In this document: piece by piece, positions 34,687-46,569 of the stretch
Position numbering within the stretch: the first letter of the stretch is position 1
Layout of the letters: the number at the start of each line of letters is the position of its first letter
Assembly: GCF_000004195.4 (NCBI RefSeq)
Contig: NC_030683.2
Location: 82,228,910 to 82,292,909 of the forward strand
From: Xenopus tropicalis
Taxonomy: Eukaryota; Chordata; Amphibia; Anura; Pipidae
Length of the DNA: 64,000 bases
Direction: 5' to 3'
Notes under the pieces: model-generated
The model's input: the letters and a program-made list of their open reading frames with translations, nothing else
The model's database searches: none
What the model was told of the DNA's origin: nothing
Made by a program: the position numbers and the translations under genes

Positions 34687-37136
34687 ATGCTGTTGAAGGT
34701 GACAACCCTCGCTCTGGTTTTATGTGCCATCACAGGTATGTAATGATGTAAAAATATAAACAAAGGAAGATGATAGAGGAGGGTCACAGAAACCAAATAA
34801 CATTCCAAATAAAGTAACTGGTATGGTGGAGATTTATATATGGGACATGAAGAGCCTAGGTTCTAGGCATCTAGACAATATGCTTTGTGAAATAAAAAAC
34901 ACTCCCGAAACACTTCCGAAACATAATGCAAGTATATGTGTACTGCACAAATGGTATTGTATGTCATCTTACCACTTTCTCTTCTTAGGCTCCCAAGCCG
35001 ATGTCAGAACAGACCAAGCAGTCAGTGCTTTCTGGGACTATGTCTCCCAGCTGCAAAGCAGCACCAAGGATACGGTGGACCAGATCCAGCAGTCAGATAT
35101 CACCAAACAACTTAAGTAAGTGAATGATGCTGAGAGTCACAGATAATGTAACGGAAAGAGAAACTACACTATAACATGGACCATACATATTAAGATCCAG
35201 TAACTATATAATGCTCAATATTTTGTAGAATTAGGGTTTATTTATGCATAGCAGATATGGAAAACATATCGCAAAATTGGTATGAACTGAATGCCTGTGA
35301 GAGGAGAGGCCCCCTGTATGGGTAATTAACTATTATCTAGTTTTGAAAAAAACAATGGCACAAGGAAGAACTTTTTTGCATATTTACTTTAATACTTTCG
35401 TTCCCCTGTAAAGTTTATTTTGTAGTGAAAGGTGGCGATTTAAGTTGAATTTGGAATATCCAGTGGATTGACCCATGGTTTGTAAATTGTATTAACTATT
35501 AGCTATATATAGAAGTATTACCTATATGTGTTTTACCATGACCAGTGAATCCATTCACACTTTGATGGTTGTCGCAGGGCAAAGAGGATTTTTGTTTTAA
35601 GTGATCAACTTATTTACTATAGATGGCTAGGCCATTTTGCATAAACCATATACAACAAATAGATGGCACTGTAGATAACTCCAAATCAATTTGCTGCATT
35701 TGTATGTAGCTTCTACTATTTCCTCCTTTCCTTAGTCTTAAAGGGGAAGGAAAGGCTAAGTCACTTGGGGGTGCTAAAATGTTAAGCACCCCCAAGTGAC
35801 TTGAATCGCTTACCTTGTACCCCGGGCTGGTGCCCCTGTTAGGAGAAAACAGCACCAGCCCGGGGCACCTGGGGCGATGTGCTTCCTCCTTCCTGCTTCG
35901 TTTCGCTGCGACTCCGAGTCCGGCGCATGTGCAGTAGAGTGAAAAGCCGACTTTGGCACCCCCAAGTGACTTAGCTTTTCCTTCTCCTTTAAGGCCTTTT
36001 AGCACAAATAACTCTAATATAAAAACACTCTGATCCTCACTGATTTTCATGCTTACTTAACCCTTGCCCTGTTGCCCTTTCATTTAATAACCCCATGCTT
36101 TGGTGGTCCAAAGTAGATCAGCTTACCTTATAGGCAATTTATTTAGATATAATTGCTCCTGTGGAAAGACAGTAAAATGATATCTCTCTCTCTTTGCATT
36201 TGCAGTGTTCTCATACAGGATAAAATGAAAAGTATGAACCTTTATGCTGGAGAACTACAAAGCCAAGTAATTCCCTTTGCAAAGCAAATCCATGACCAAC
36301 TAACACAAGATTCAGAGAAAATTCGAGAGCAGATACAACAGGAGCTGGAGCAGCTCAGGGTGAAGATTTCTCCTTACGCAGATGAAGTACATAAACAAGT
36401 GAACAAGAATTTGGAGGAGCTGCAGCTCAAACTGACTCCTTATGCTGAGGAACTGAAAAGCCAACTAGAGAAGAACACTAACACAATCAGTCAGCAACTT
36501 AGGTCTGTAGTTCAAGAAATGGATTCTAAGATTAGGGACAATGCAGGAAATTTGCAAGAATCTTTGGCACCATATTCAGAAAAACTCCAGGCCCAAATAG
36601 ATGAGAGTGTAGACCAACTAAGAAAACAACTTAACCCTTACACTGATGAAGTGAGAGATAAGATTGGCCATCAAGTACAAAAGTTACGTGAGAGCCTGAG
36701 CCCTTATGCAGAGGAGATGCAGGAGAATTTAGCCAAGCAGATAGAGAGCATGGAATTCCAAATGAGAAAGAGTGTTGAGCAAGCAGACACCCAATTAAAA
36801 CAGATCACTGAGCAGTTAAAAGCTCAACTGAGCCCCTATGCAGATGATCTGAAAGAGAAACTCCAGGTAAATGCTAGGGATGCTAAGCAGACACTAGAAC
36901 CATATCTCACCGAGCTAAACCAGCAGATGGAGCAGAAGATTGCAGAATTTAAAGTTAGCATCACTCCCTATGGAGAGGCACTCAACAAGGCACTAGTGCA
37001 GAGGGTAGAGGACATGAAACTGAAATTTGGGAAATACACAGTGACTGTGCAAGATCAAATGGAATACTTAGAAAAAGACATCCGAGATAAGTTTAGCGAC
37101 TTCATAAATAAAGGTATAACTGAAACTGAAAACTAA
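34687..37136 (+). CDS. apoa4: apolipoprotein A-IV
   Basis: Secreted apolipoprotein of chylomicrons and HDL, made in gut; linked in mammals to fat absorption, LCAT activation and satiety. Coding exons are 34687-34735, 34989-35115 and 36206-37136, giving 368 residues (human 396). The signal peptide is MLLKVTTLALVLCAITGSQA. Exon 3 reads AVSAFWDYVSQLQSSTKDTV, matching human VMWDYFSQLSNNAKEAV. Exon 4 is a long row of 22-residue amphipathic repeats headed by Pro-Tyr (ISPYADEV, LTPYAEEL, LAPYSEKL, LNPYTDEV, LSPYAEEM, LSPYADDL, ITPYGEAL). The end MEYLEKDIRDKFSDFINK is nearly the human C-terminal helix. The Glu/Gln-rich tail of mammalian A-IV is missing: the protein stops a few residues later. The in-frame ATG at 36153 lies in intron 3 and is not the start. 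Confidence 0.95.
35738..35992. mobile_element. Complete TTAA MITE in apoa4 intron 3
   Basis: Begins TTAAAGGGGAAGGAAAGGCT and ends AGCTTTTCCTTCTCCTTTAA. The word CACCCCCAAGTGACTT is present near both ends in inverted form, plus one further copy inside. TTAA lies at both termini, the usual target of this Xenopus group. 255 bp, GC-rich centre, no coding content. Confidence 0.85.
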
Positions 37137-37531
37137 ACAACGTATACACCCAAATTGTCATCAGACCACAGTATCCATTACAACTTGCACCACCTGTATG
37201 CCATATCAATCATAAAAAGAAAAAAAAATACCCAGAGATTGGGCTGTCGGCCTACTGCAAATCAAGTAAGAAGAAAATGTAAAAGTGAAGTAAATGCACA
37301 CTGTAGCAAGTTTTGTAAAACACAGATTTGTCTTTGTGTTATGTCTGTCATTTGTTGTGCCTGAATAGCTTTATGTTTCTCTTACAGCCCTAAAATGTTC
37401 CATTTTATTTATAATTCTGCTGCCATTGTTTCTTGGTCATTATGTCTGGGATGAACCTCCCCAGTAACAACATAAGGCCCTGTAATGTTTTACGTTGTGG
37501 TTGATATGCATGCACTTTATCAATGCTTCTC

Positions 37532-37537
37532 AATAAA
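37532..37537 (+). terminator. apoa4 polyadenylation signal
   Basis: AATAAA about 395 bp after the stop codon, followed by a T/G-rich stretch. Confidence 0.75.
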
Positions 37538-37869
37538 ATGCAACCCAGCAATGCAAAATACGTTCTTGTTATTTGGCTGGCATACGTGTGTATTTTAGGA
37601 CAAAAACAGTTTTGTACCACATCTAATGGGTAAAATTACAAAATTTACAAAATGATGTAGATCTTTTGGCAAAACATACATATATAATATAAATCCATGA
37701 TTGATCATCTATAGCTAATATGGAATATTCTTTTCTAATATAATGGAAGAAACAAACTGTAAATGCAGATTAGGTGTAGTGCTGTCAATACCTCGGTCTC
37801 CAAACACTTGTTGTTATTAGATCCTAAGCCTCTCTTACTTCTAATTTTATTAAAGAGCTTATTGGTGGG

Positions 37870-38098
37870 CAGGGCCGGAACTAGGGGTAGGCACAGAGGT
37901 ACCTGCCTAGAGCGCAACGATTTGTGGGGTGCCAGTCTGGAGCCTCTCCTAACCCTAGTCAGCGCTCCTTTGTCATTGCCCCCGTTGCTTGTCATTATGT
38001 GGTGGGGGCAATGACCCATCGCCAAAGAACACACAGGTGCTGGGGCGAGATGGACGGCCAGGTTGCCTAGGGCGCCCGGTTGGCTTGGATCGTCCCTG
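37870..38098. mobile_element. hAT MITE, same family as 7157
   Basis: Begins CAGGGCCGGAACTAGGGG and ends CGTCCCTG, flanked by a perfect 8-bp duplication TTGGTGGG (37862-37869 and 38099-38106). 229 bp. It shares its left end with the 2.65-kb element. Confidence 0.93.
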
Positions 38099-38106
38099 TT
38101 GGTGGG

Positions 38107-40055
38107 CACCCACAACTGCCAAGAGCAATTTGTTATATGACTACCCTCAAGAAAAAGAACTTGAATATAACAAAGCAAGACATAAATATATAAAGTATGT
38201 GCTTACTAATGAGGTCCAGAGTGGTACATAAGCTGTAATTGTAATTAAGTCAATAAAAAAGAAATGGCTATGGCTATGGCTATGAAGAGCTTTCCAATCT
38301 GATTAAAACTATAAGACTGGCATTTGTAGGGGATTGTTCAATCATAAATTATAGTGGATAAAATGTCTGCTTGTCAGCCCCTATGTCCTAGTGTGCTGTA
38401 GACAAATGCCCATTTTTTCCATTTATTAAAAAGGCCCTGAATATAACTCATTAGCACAACAATAGCACATCACTTTCCTTGTGTCTCTTGATTTATATTT
38501 TTTAAGGATGATTGACATCAGAACCATCAGAACACTCTAACTGACAAAGTATAAATCCATAAAAAAAATCAAACTTTGTTTGGTGTGCCTGAATAGATTT
38601 AAGAAGGACATAACTATAAATTAAGCAGACTCTGCAATTGCAGTAATGCCTTTGGCAACACAGGGGACCAGTGGTATTTAAAAAATTTGTGTATGAAAAA
38701 TGTCCTAAAAACAAATGCCAACACTGGGGAGGTGCTAGAAGGATCTGTTGGCAAAGTAACTTCTAGTTCCCATTGCCTTAAAATTTCCCTCTGCCACAGC
38801 CACAGGGTAGTTCTCCAACCTTTTTCAATCATGAACCATGAGCTTAAGAAAATACAATAATGCAGACAGGTATATTAAAGTGAACAAACCTATTGTACAG
38901 GTGAATATCTCATAATAATATCTGCTCCCACACTCCTTATTAACCAGGTAATGTGGTGCTTTTGTTCCCTGGATACATAGCAAGGTATCTCCATAAGAAT
39001 TAGTAAAAAAAAGACTGTATGAACAATCTTAAAATTTGCTTTTTATTATTAAAAGCACTTCTATGTTGTTGCATCAAGTGCCATCACATCCCTCCTGCCA
39101 TTTCTGCTAAATCCTGCACAAGTGCCCCTACTGACACTGGGAAACCATGGAGCTACTGCCACCCTGAATCTGCTGTTAATTTGTATTTGTGGTAGAAATA
39201 CTCACCAGTTAAATAAACATGACATTTAATCACGTGCGCTTTCATATTTTGGCCAAAGTGGGATACTAACACCCCATTTTTTGTAAAAATTATTCTTAAA
39301 GGCAAACTGAGCACTGGCAATTTTCCTTTCTCTTTTTGAGCAGGTGGCTTTTGTCATTTCTAGCAGCTGGTCAGCTCCAGAGTGTGGGTTACACCGAGTG
39401 CTGGCAAAAGGGTGCTTCTAGCAGCTGGTCAATACCACAGCGTGAGTCAGAATGAGCACTGGCGACTTTTCTGTGTTTTGTGTACAAATTATCACTAGAT
39501 ATTGCTTATAGCTGCTATGTAGCCTTTAAAACAAGTATTCACTTTTTAGGTGTATGTTAATGAGCTGGGGCTTAAAAGTCCCTTGCTTTCTTACTAGAGC
39601 TAAGGTTAAAGGTAGGTGCAACATGTTCTTTCTACTCAGTCACATTGTTCACAGGGTGAGTTCTGGTATGTTATAACAGTAACTTATCCTAGTTGATCTG
39701 CTTATGGTACGCCCAATTCCTAATCACCCCAAAATGCTCTGCCTTTGCCTTTGCTTTATTATTGCAGATTTTGAGACAGTAATATTATACTGGGTACTTG
39801 GGAACAGCTAGGAAAACCAGTATACAATATTAATAAAATATATCTTAACTGTTGGTGCATACTTACAGGCAGTATACCTTTTTATTCAGCATCAGTGCAA
39901 AGAGTAGAACTTGTGCTGAATATACTTATTGCCATTAGTTTTAATCATGAAAAGTCTATGGTTTCTGTTATATTTTTAGCTAAACAGGGCAAACAAGGAG
40001 ACTGTAGCCACTCCATGTTTGGTTCTTGAGAGGTAAATTATTACCAGTGCACACA
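38107..40055. other. Intergenic DNA, no gene seen
   Basis: A GGCTAT hexamer repeat lies near 38265-38285. At 39300-39480 a roughly 90-bp unit (GAGCACTGGC, TTCTAGCAGCTGGTCA) occurs twice in tandem. The sequence CTCCAACCTTTTTCAATCATG near 38812 may be a decayed end of the hAT family at 19560. Confidence 0.45.
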
Positions 40056-40465
40056 CATACCTTTCAACATTTGACCATGCCCATTTTTGTGACAACACCC
40101 CCTAAATACCACTCCCATTTAACAAAATTTGTAAGATTATGTAAAGATTGAACATGTTTGTTTTATGTGTTATTACAATTTTGCTAATAAAGTTGAAATT
40201 GCCCTTAAAGCTGCAAGTCTCAATTTCCCCAAGAGACCTATTTATATTATTATTTACAATTATATCTAAGTGTAGGTGTTGACTGATGAGTATTCTGGAC
40301 TCTCTGACAATAGCCAATGTATAATATTAAGTTTGAGAAACATTGTATGTTTTTTGGCGTTCAGTGCAGGAGATCAAAGGAAAATGAGGGACTTTTCAGT
40401 AAGAATCCGGGAGTGCGGGCTGAGCTGTTAAAACTGGTACTGTACCTTGAAAGTTGGGAGGTATG
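40056..40465. mobile_element. Inverted-repeat element, family not identified
   Basis: Ends CATACCTTTCAACATTTG and GAAAGTTGGGAGGTATG are imperfect inverted repeats. The interior is AT-rich. No convincing target duplication was seen, so the superfamily is open. Confidence 0.55.
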
Positions 40466-41798
40466 CAGATAAGCAGATGCCCATTATGTAATGGAGTTAT
40501 CTGAGCTCTCTAATTATCTTCCTCGCAAGGACCAAACATGGAGTAGATATGTACAGTTTTCTTGTTTGCTCTGTTTAGCTCAATAAATAACAAAAAACAT
40601 ATATTTTTTATGCTTATGTTCAGCAAAAGCCCTATTCTTTACACTCATGCTGAACAATGGAGGTATACAGCTCCTTTAAAAGTACCCAGTTTACTATACA
40701 TAATCTGGAAAGTTGGTGAAATACGAGGGAGCTCTGTTCTATATCATATTTGATATAATGTCCTGAGTAGTTGTATAGGTTCTACACCTAAAAATTCATA
40801 CAAGGAGCAGACCTATGGGTGGGCAGAAAAGGCACATGCCAAGGGTACAACAGTAGGGAGCGCTAGGCATATAACTTGTCTGCCTGCCTACCCCAAATTC
40901 TGGCCTCATGAATAATGTGCTGCAACATTAGTAGGAATTAATTTTCAGCATATTTCACCAGGTGAAATCTTTAAAAATAATCCATCCAATAAAGCTTATG
41001 TAGGCATTTCTGAGCAGAGGTCGGCCTGTCACCATAATTTTCAGGCACAGAATTTCTCATAGATAAATACAGCGGTGATGGGAACCATGCTTCTGTTTTT
41101 TAAAGCAAAATGTTATGTACTTAAGAGCCTTCACCCTTTATTCCTAGGTAACTACTATCTATCAATTATTTTCCCATAATAGACAGTAAGGCAAAGTCCA
41201 CTGTGTGCAAAGAACATCCATTATCTTAGTATTCTCGAGTCATACGTAAAAAGTCACCCTGGAGTTTGCTTCTATAGATATAAAAATATTGTAGCTCCTA
41301 ATAGGTAAGAATCCCAATATGTATAGACTACATTTTCAGTGAACCAATCTCTGCCCTCAATATAAACTGTCTGTTTCAATGAATATGCCCTTATAAATGA
41401 GCAAAATCAATGTTATCATAGCTTTTCCCAAGGTGTTTGTTGTGTATTAGTTTCAGCAAACATGGCAACATTTAACTGGATCACATCTAATTTGCTGATT
41501 CCCCAACATTTAAGATGGAAGTATGGTTCTATGGTACAGTAAATGAACTGGACTGGTCCACCTGTAGGCGAGGAAGGAGGAAGTGGCGTGGAGAAGCAGG
41601 GCTCTGAAATGGTTGAGAGTGACATCATTACCTGGTACAGGCAGGGTAGAGGCAGATAGCAGAAATGGAACCAGGTATGAGCTATTACTGAGCAGGGCAG
41701 AATTCTCATGCAGTAGCGCCACCTGCTGGACTGCAGTAAAAATGACAGAGTGGTTATAAAAAACTAAAAGTCAAGCATGTTGCTTCAGTAGAAATTGT
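40466..41798. other. Intergenic DNA, no gene seen
   Basis: No coding signal or well-bounded repeat recognised. Confidence 0.4.
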
Positions 41799-41806
41799 AT
41801 AGCTAG

Positions 41807-42079
41807 CAGGGCCTGATTTCTGATCCGTGCACCCCGAGGCCAACCCACTTCTCCCCCCCCCCGTGCTCGCATGCGCGTATGCGCGTTCGCGACTCACCCC
41901 CCCCTGCGAGCGCATGCATTTGCATGTGCGAAAATTTAAACTTCTTAGGGAGCAGTGGGGAGAGGTCCCCATTGCTCCGTATGGGAGCGAAACTTTGGCG
42001 CGGCAGGGCGGCATGCCGCCCATACATTTTTGCCGCCCTAGGCCCGGGCCTTTGTGGCCTCGCCACAAATGCAGGCCTG
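41807..42079. mobile_element. hAT MITE, GC-rich
   Basis: Begins CAGGGCCTGATTTC and ends AATGCAGGCCTG, flanked by a perfect 8-bp duplication ATAGCTAG (41799-41806 and 42080-42087). GC-rich, so several open frames cross it by chance. It is a different family from the element at 42758. Confidence 0.92.
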
Positions 42080-42087
42080 ATAGCTAG

Positions 42088-42749
42088 TCCGATGGGCATT
42101 ACTGAAAGGCCTTTATAGAAATTTAGGTTTAACCCACTTTTAGTTAGGAATGGTAGCACAGAAACAGTGGTTAAAGTAAAAACAAATTCAACTTTAATAA
42201 TGTGTGTGTGATTAGGAGGACAAATGTAAAACCCCTGGATGGGGCCAGATGCCAGTGCAACCTGACATGGAAGAAACCACATGCTTAGCCAAAGACTAAA
42301 TGGAAATAAGACCTTAATCAGTACTGATATTATTTTATAGTCATAGCTATATATAACATTTTTTCCTAAAATGTTATACATACATTAGACATACCCATCA
42401 TTAGCCACACATTACAACCTATATTAGTAGGGAATTCTATAACTTCATTTCTTCAAAATAAAGAAATTCTGAAAATTTCCTAATGATATATATGTTCTCT
42501 GCCTACCTTCTTGAATTCGTTCCAGCACAGAGAGACACATGAAAAAATGCAGCCCTGTATTTCCTATGTGATTGTCATCATTGTGGCACAGGCAAGCATT
42601 GAACACAGCTGGGATACATCAAGTTGCATTGCACCAGTGCAGTTGGTACTACTTGCTATGTGTTAGTTAGAGCAATCTAAAAGTTAGTAAATAAACACCC
42701 ATTAGCATTGTCGGTACAATTAATGGTATTTTGCAAATGTTTTGTGCCC
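42088..42749. other. Intergenic DNA, no gene seen
   Basis: Sequence between two hAT MITEs, without coding or repeat signal that I can place. Confidence 0.4.
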
Positions 42750-42757
42750 GATGCATT

Positions 42758-43006
42758 CAGGGCCGGAACTAGGGGTAGGCAGGAGAGGCCTCTCCTGCCT
42801 ACCCCTAGACTGTGCTGTGCTCCATTGCCCCCGCCGCTTGTCATTACGTGGTGGGGGTAATGAACCATCGGTTTGCATCTCACCTCCCCCCGCGCCGAAC
42901 TGTGCATGCACGCCAACACACTGGGGGGAGGGTGCGATGCGATAGTGCAGGGGTTAGGTGGCCGACCGGGTTGCCTAGGGCACCCGGTCGGCTCGGCCCG
43001 CCCCTG
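42758..43006. mobile_element. hAT MITE, same family as 7157 and 37870
   Basis: Begins CAGGGCCGGAACTAGGGG and ends GGCCCGCCCCTG, flanked by a perfect 8-bp duplication GATGCATT (42750-42757 and 43007-43014). The segment GGTTGCCTAGGGCACCCGGT matches the copy at 37870. Confidence 0.93.
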
Positions 43007-43014
43007 GATGCATT

Positions 43015-43627
43015 TTACTCATATTCTTAATAAGCACTTCTGGCTTTTCTTCTGTTTAGACCAATGAAGAAACAGTTAAAGAAAACTTCTGTTTTACTAG
43101 ACCCAGTTCAGTAAGTGTGCGGCTTGTGTAAAAAGTCCAAAGAATAGGCTCAAATCAAGGTGTTTTCTGCACTTTTCCGCAACAATTTGATACCATGATA
43201 TCACCAGGCAGTACACAGTCTTATCAACACCAAGGCAAATAAACTACTGCATTGGTTTACATAAAAAATCCTATGCTATTAGTCTATAATGCTCTCATAT
43301 TCAGACATATATGTAATGAGATATCAGGTTCCCTCAACAGCAGTTGCTTCTAGAGAAAATGCAACTTTTTGTTCTGTTACTTGTTTAGATGCAGAACTGT
43401 GTAGTTTTATAACTTATAAAGTCATTCCTTTGAATTGCATTGCATACTCTAGGCAAGAACTTACCAGGTATCTACAAATAGGAAGTTTATGCTAGATAGT
43501 ACTAGGTTTATCAGGTAATCGCAAACCTAGACTCTGCGGATGGCACTGAATGTAATTTTACTTCAACATTTTACCAAACATTTACCATTTTAAACATTTA
43601 CCAAACAAAAGATTACTGATTAAATTA
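43015..43627. other. Intergenic DNA, no gene seen
   Basis: No coding signal or bounded repeat recognised between a hAT MITE and a CR1 remnant. Confidence 0.4.
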
Positions 43628-43815
43628 TGCAATATTGGCCTGGAACATACTATTTGTACTTGAACAGAGAACTGGCTAAAAGACAAATTACAAAGATAGG
43701 CGATAGATGGAAATGTTTGAGATGGATCTGTGTTGTTACTAAAGTACCTCAAGACTGTCCTTGCTCCGCTGCTTTCCTAACTCTTTCATAAATAACCTTG
43801 ATGTTGCCAAGTTGT
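43628..43815 (+). mobile_element. CR1-like LINE remnant
   Basis: Aligns by eye with 10855-11030 of the larger CR1 copy (AATATTGGCCTGGAACATA, GAGAACTGGCTAAAAGACAA, ATAAATAACCTTGATG), part of the reverse transcriptase. Short and heavily mutated. Confidence 0.75.
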
Positions 43816-46384
43816 ATGCATCTAACAATAACAACAGGCTTTCCTGTATCATTTAAAACAGCCTCTGTCCAAAAATGAAAATTTAAAAACAACCTCTATC
43901 CAAAAATGAAATATTTTGTATAATTAGGGAAAATGGAATTTTTAGCAACTTTACAATATAACAATTTTTTCCCAGAATCACAAACCAAAAGAAGACAAGA
44001 AGAAGAAAGAGGAGGAATAGAGTAAATGTTGGGTGTAACTTTAAGCTAGGTCCATGGAGAGTAGGAAGGTAAATTAACTATATCAAGGGTTAGCTCTCTG
44101 TTTTTATATCTGATATGGTGGGTAGTGATGGTTGTTTACTGCTAGGAGTGATCTGTTGCTGTAAATTATCTGTGTTTGGCCTCTTTATGAATTTGACGTG
44201 TAAATATTCCCAGTGATGCTAATGCTGGAAAGAATGTAAGATCTGATATAATATTAATAATAATAATATTATTCATCCCTCTTACAATAGGCATGGTTCT
44301 TTTGAAAAGCAGACAAATAATTCATACCAATGAGTGTATTTGAAATTAATGTATTGAATAATAAATCAAACGATTGTTACAGTAAAGTGACTATTAAAAA
44401 CAATATTTCCACTTTTGGATCACAATGAACAACGATTTAGACAGTCTACGTTGTTGTTACCAACAAACATAAAACGTGGTGGTGTGGTTTCTTCTCTCCA
44501 GCAGGTCCATCATGGCTCCCCTCTGTCTTCCAGCGCCTCTGGTCTGCAGTCCTCACATGTTGTCTGGTAACAAGCTGTTCCTGTCCCCTCACAGGCTGCT
44601 CCCCTTGACCATTGTTCAAAGACTACTGAAAAAGTTTCTCGCATACAGTAATGAGTTTTATGGCTCCTATAGCAGATGTACTGCCCAACCACTAATCTTA
44701 TGAAAACCATTTGATATTGAGATTTATCTTTTAGTTGATTGTAAGCTACCTGAAACACTGGTTTTCTAGTAAGCCTACGTTTACCATAAGACATGGTGGA
44801 CATAAACCCATGTAAAACCAAGATGTTAATTTATTTCAAGAAGATGAGATTCGATTTTGTGGCTTGCTGTATCAGTCTTGTGGAGTGCAACCAATAAGCC
44901 TTTGCTAAAGGGCATGTCCAAGGGTAAGTGGAGTAAAGCACCTACTCCTTTTTAGCATCTTCAACAAATGTTGAAAGATTTGGAAAAACAGCATTTATCT
45001 TTTCTGATGTCTAATATTATCTGTACATTCATTTTATAGATAGTTCCTGATGCCTCAGGGATTTAGAATATCTGAATGTTTGTCGAGATGACATGTTATA
45101 GTTTGTTGGGGATCAATTTCCCCCCAATGGGACAGATTTAATTCAGTGAGTTATCTCATGATTTATCATGTGATAGAGAGATTCAATTCGAAGAGAAAAA
45201 ACTTTTCTCCTAATTCAATTCCATTTTTCTCCATAGATTTTAAAAGAGTTTTTATGTGAAAAACTGACATATTTTTCTGAATTGATGTCAAATTGAATCA
45301 CATGCATCATTTTTCACATGATAAACCTATAAAGACTGAGGCAAAGAGAGAGAGACTTATTGAATTTATAAATTGAACACACTACAGGCAAAGAGCTTAT
45401 TGATTTAGATTAGGCAGGCATTAACTAATTCAGTGTGTCATGTTTGTAGATTTTATTCATGTTTTCATAATTTGATTTTGTAGCCTTTAATTGATCATGT
45501 TTACTGATTCCTAAGTTAACTTGTGAATTCATTTATAATTTAAGAATGACAGTATGTATTGCAGTGATTATTTTTAGATGAATTTGTCTTTTTATAGAAA
45601 TGCATCAATTAATTATTGTAATCAATTGCAATTAAAACAATTAATGTACTTATGATAATTATGATAATGCTAATTATTCAGCATGTTTTGTTGTGGTGAA
45701 GGCGCATATCGTTTGTGCATAGTGATGATAGAATCTGTCTCATTTCACTTCGTAAAATTTGCAAAACTGCAAAAAAAATTAGTGAAACAACGAAAAATGT
45801 GTGAAATGCGGCTACCCTGTGGCTTTTATTTTGTGCACAACATATTTTACATGACCACTGCTTTTTTGAGCCCACCGTGCCTTTTTTTGAGCCCATAAAT
45901 TTGCCTGGCGAAAAAATCCTTTTGTCACTATTGGTGGGTATTCTGAGTACTTTGGGAGTTGTAGGCAGCAGATGTAAGGATGCAACAGAACCACTTAATC
46001 TTCGTATGTATCCTATAAAATTATGTCACACATGAGCCGCAACTATACCCCCCACCTCCCGGAGAATGCGAGATTATATACTCGCCAAACATGTTGGAAT
46101 TTAGGGTTTATTTTTTTTTAAACAATTGCTTTGTTTGGATCTGTAACAAAGTTTTATGTGGCACCTAGTGGGGAAATCACAGACTAGAGGTATTGACCTG
46201 GACATTCAAATCACTGTTCAATGCTGTATGATAACATTGAACACTGTGAGTAGCCATTTGGCAAACTGTTTTTTTGAGTATTTTAATAAATTAAATGACA
46301 CTATATCTGCATGGCTTTTGCTTTTGGCTGATGTCATAACGATGGATGGAAGTATTGGAAACTGATGTTGCTACATCTAAAAGA
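43816..46384. other. Intergenic DNA, no gene seen
   Basis: AT-rich. ORFs on both strands at about 44476-44821 overlap and show no recognisable domain. Confidence 0.4.
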
Positions 46385-46569
46385 CATATTAAGTGCAAAA
46401 TGCAAAAAAGGAAATCACTCACAATTCAGTAGGTGCAAACAGCTGCCTCCATGCAGGTTTATTGGAATAATCAGTGAGAAGGATACAGACGTTTCGGGAA
46501 CCTCTCGTTCCCTTTTTGCACCTACTGAATCGTGAGTGATTTCCTTTTTTGTATTTTGCACTTAATATG
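46385..46569. mobile_element. Fold-back element, 185 bp
   Basis: Arms of about 55 bp: the left contains AAAGGAAATCACTCACAATT and the right its inverted counterpart AATCGTGAGTGATTTCCTTT, with matching CAGTAGGTGCAAA / TTTGCACCTACTG. The loop holds GACGTTTCGGGAACC, the word also seen at 27.66 kb. Confidence 0.85.

Noticed and set aside
36153..36205. ATG at 36153 as the apoa4 start
   Set aside because: Intronic sequence before the acceptor TTTGCAG; the signal peptide exon is at 34687.
41803..42381. Overlapping ORFs of 79-192 residues on both strands
   Set aside because: They cross a GC-rich hAT MITE with perfect target duplication; both strands are open by composition and no domain is visible.
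44476..44821. Overlapping ORFs on both strands, one with several Cys
   Set aside because: No family resemblance, splice or promoter context; probably chance or an old unrecognised repeat.
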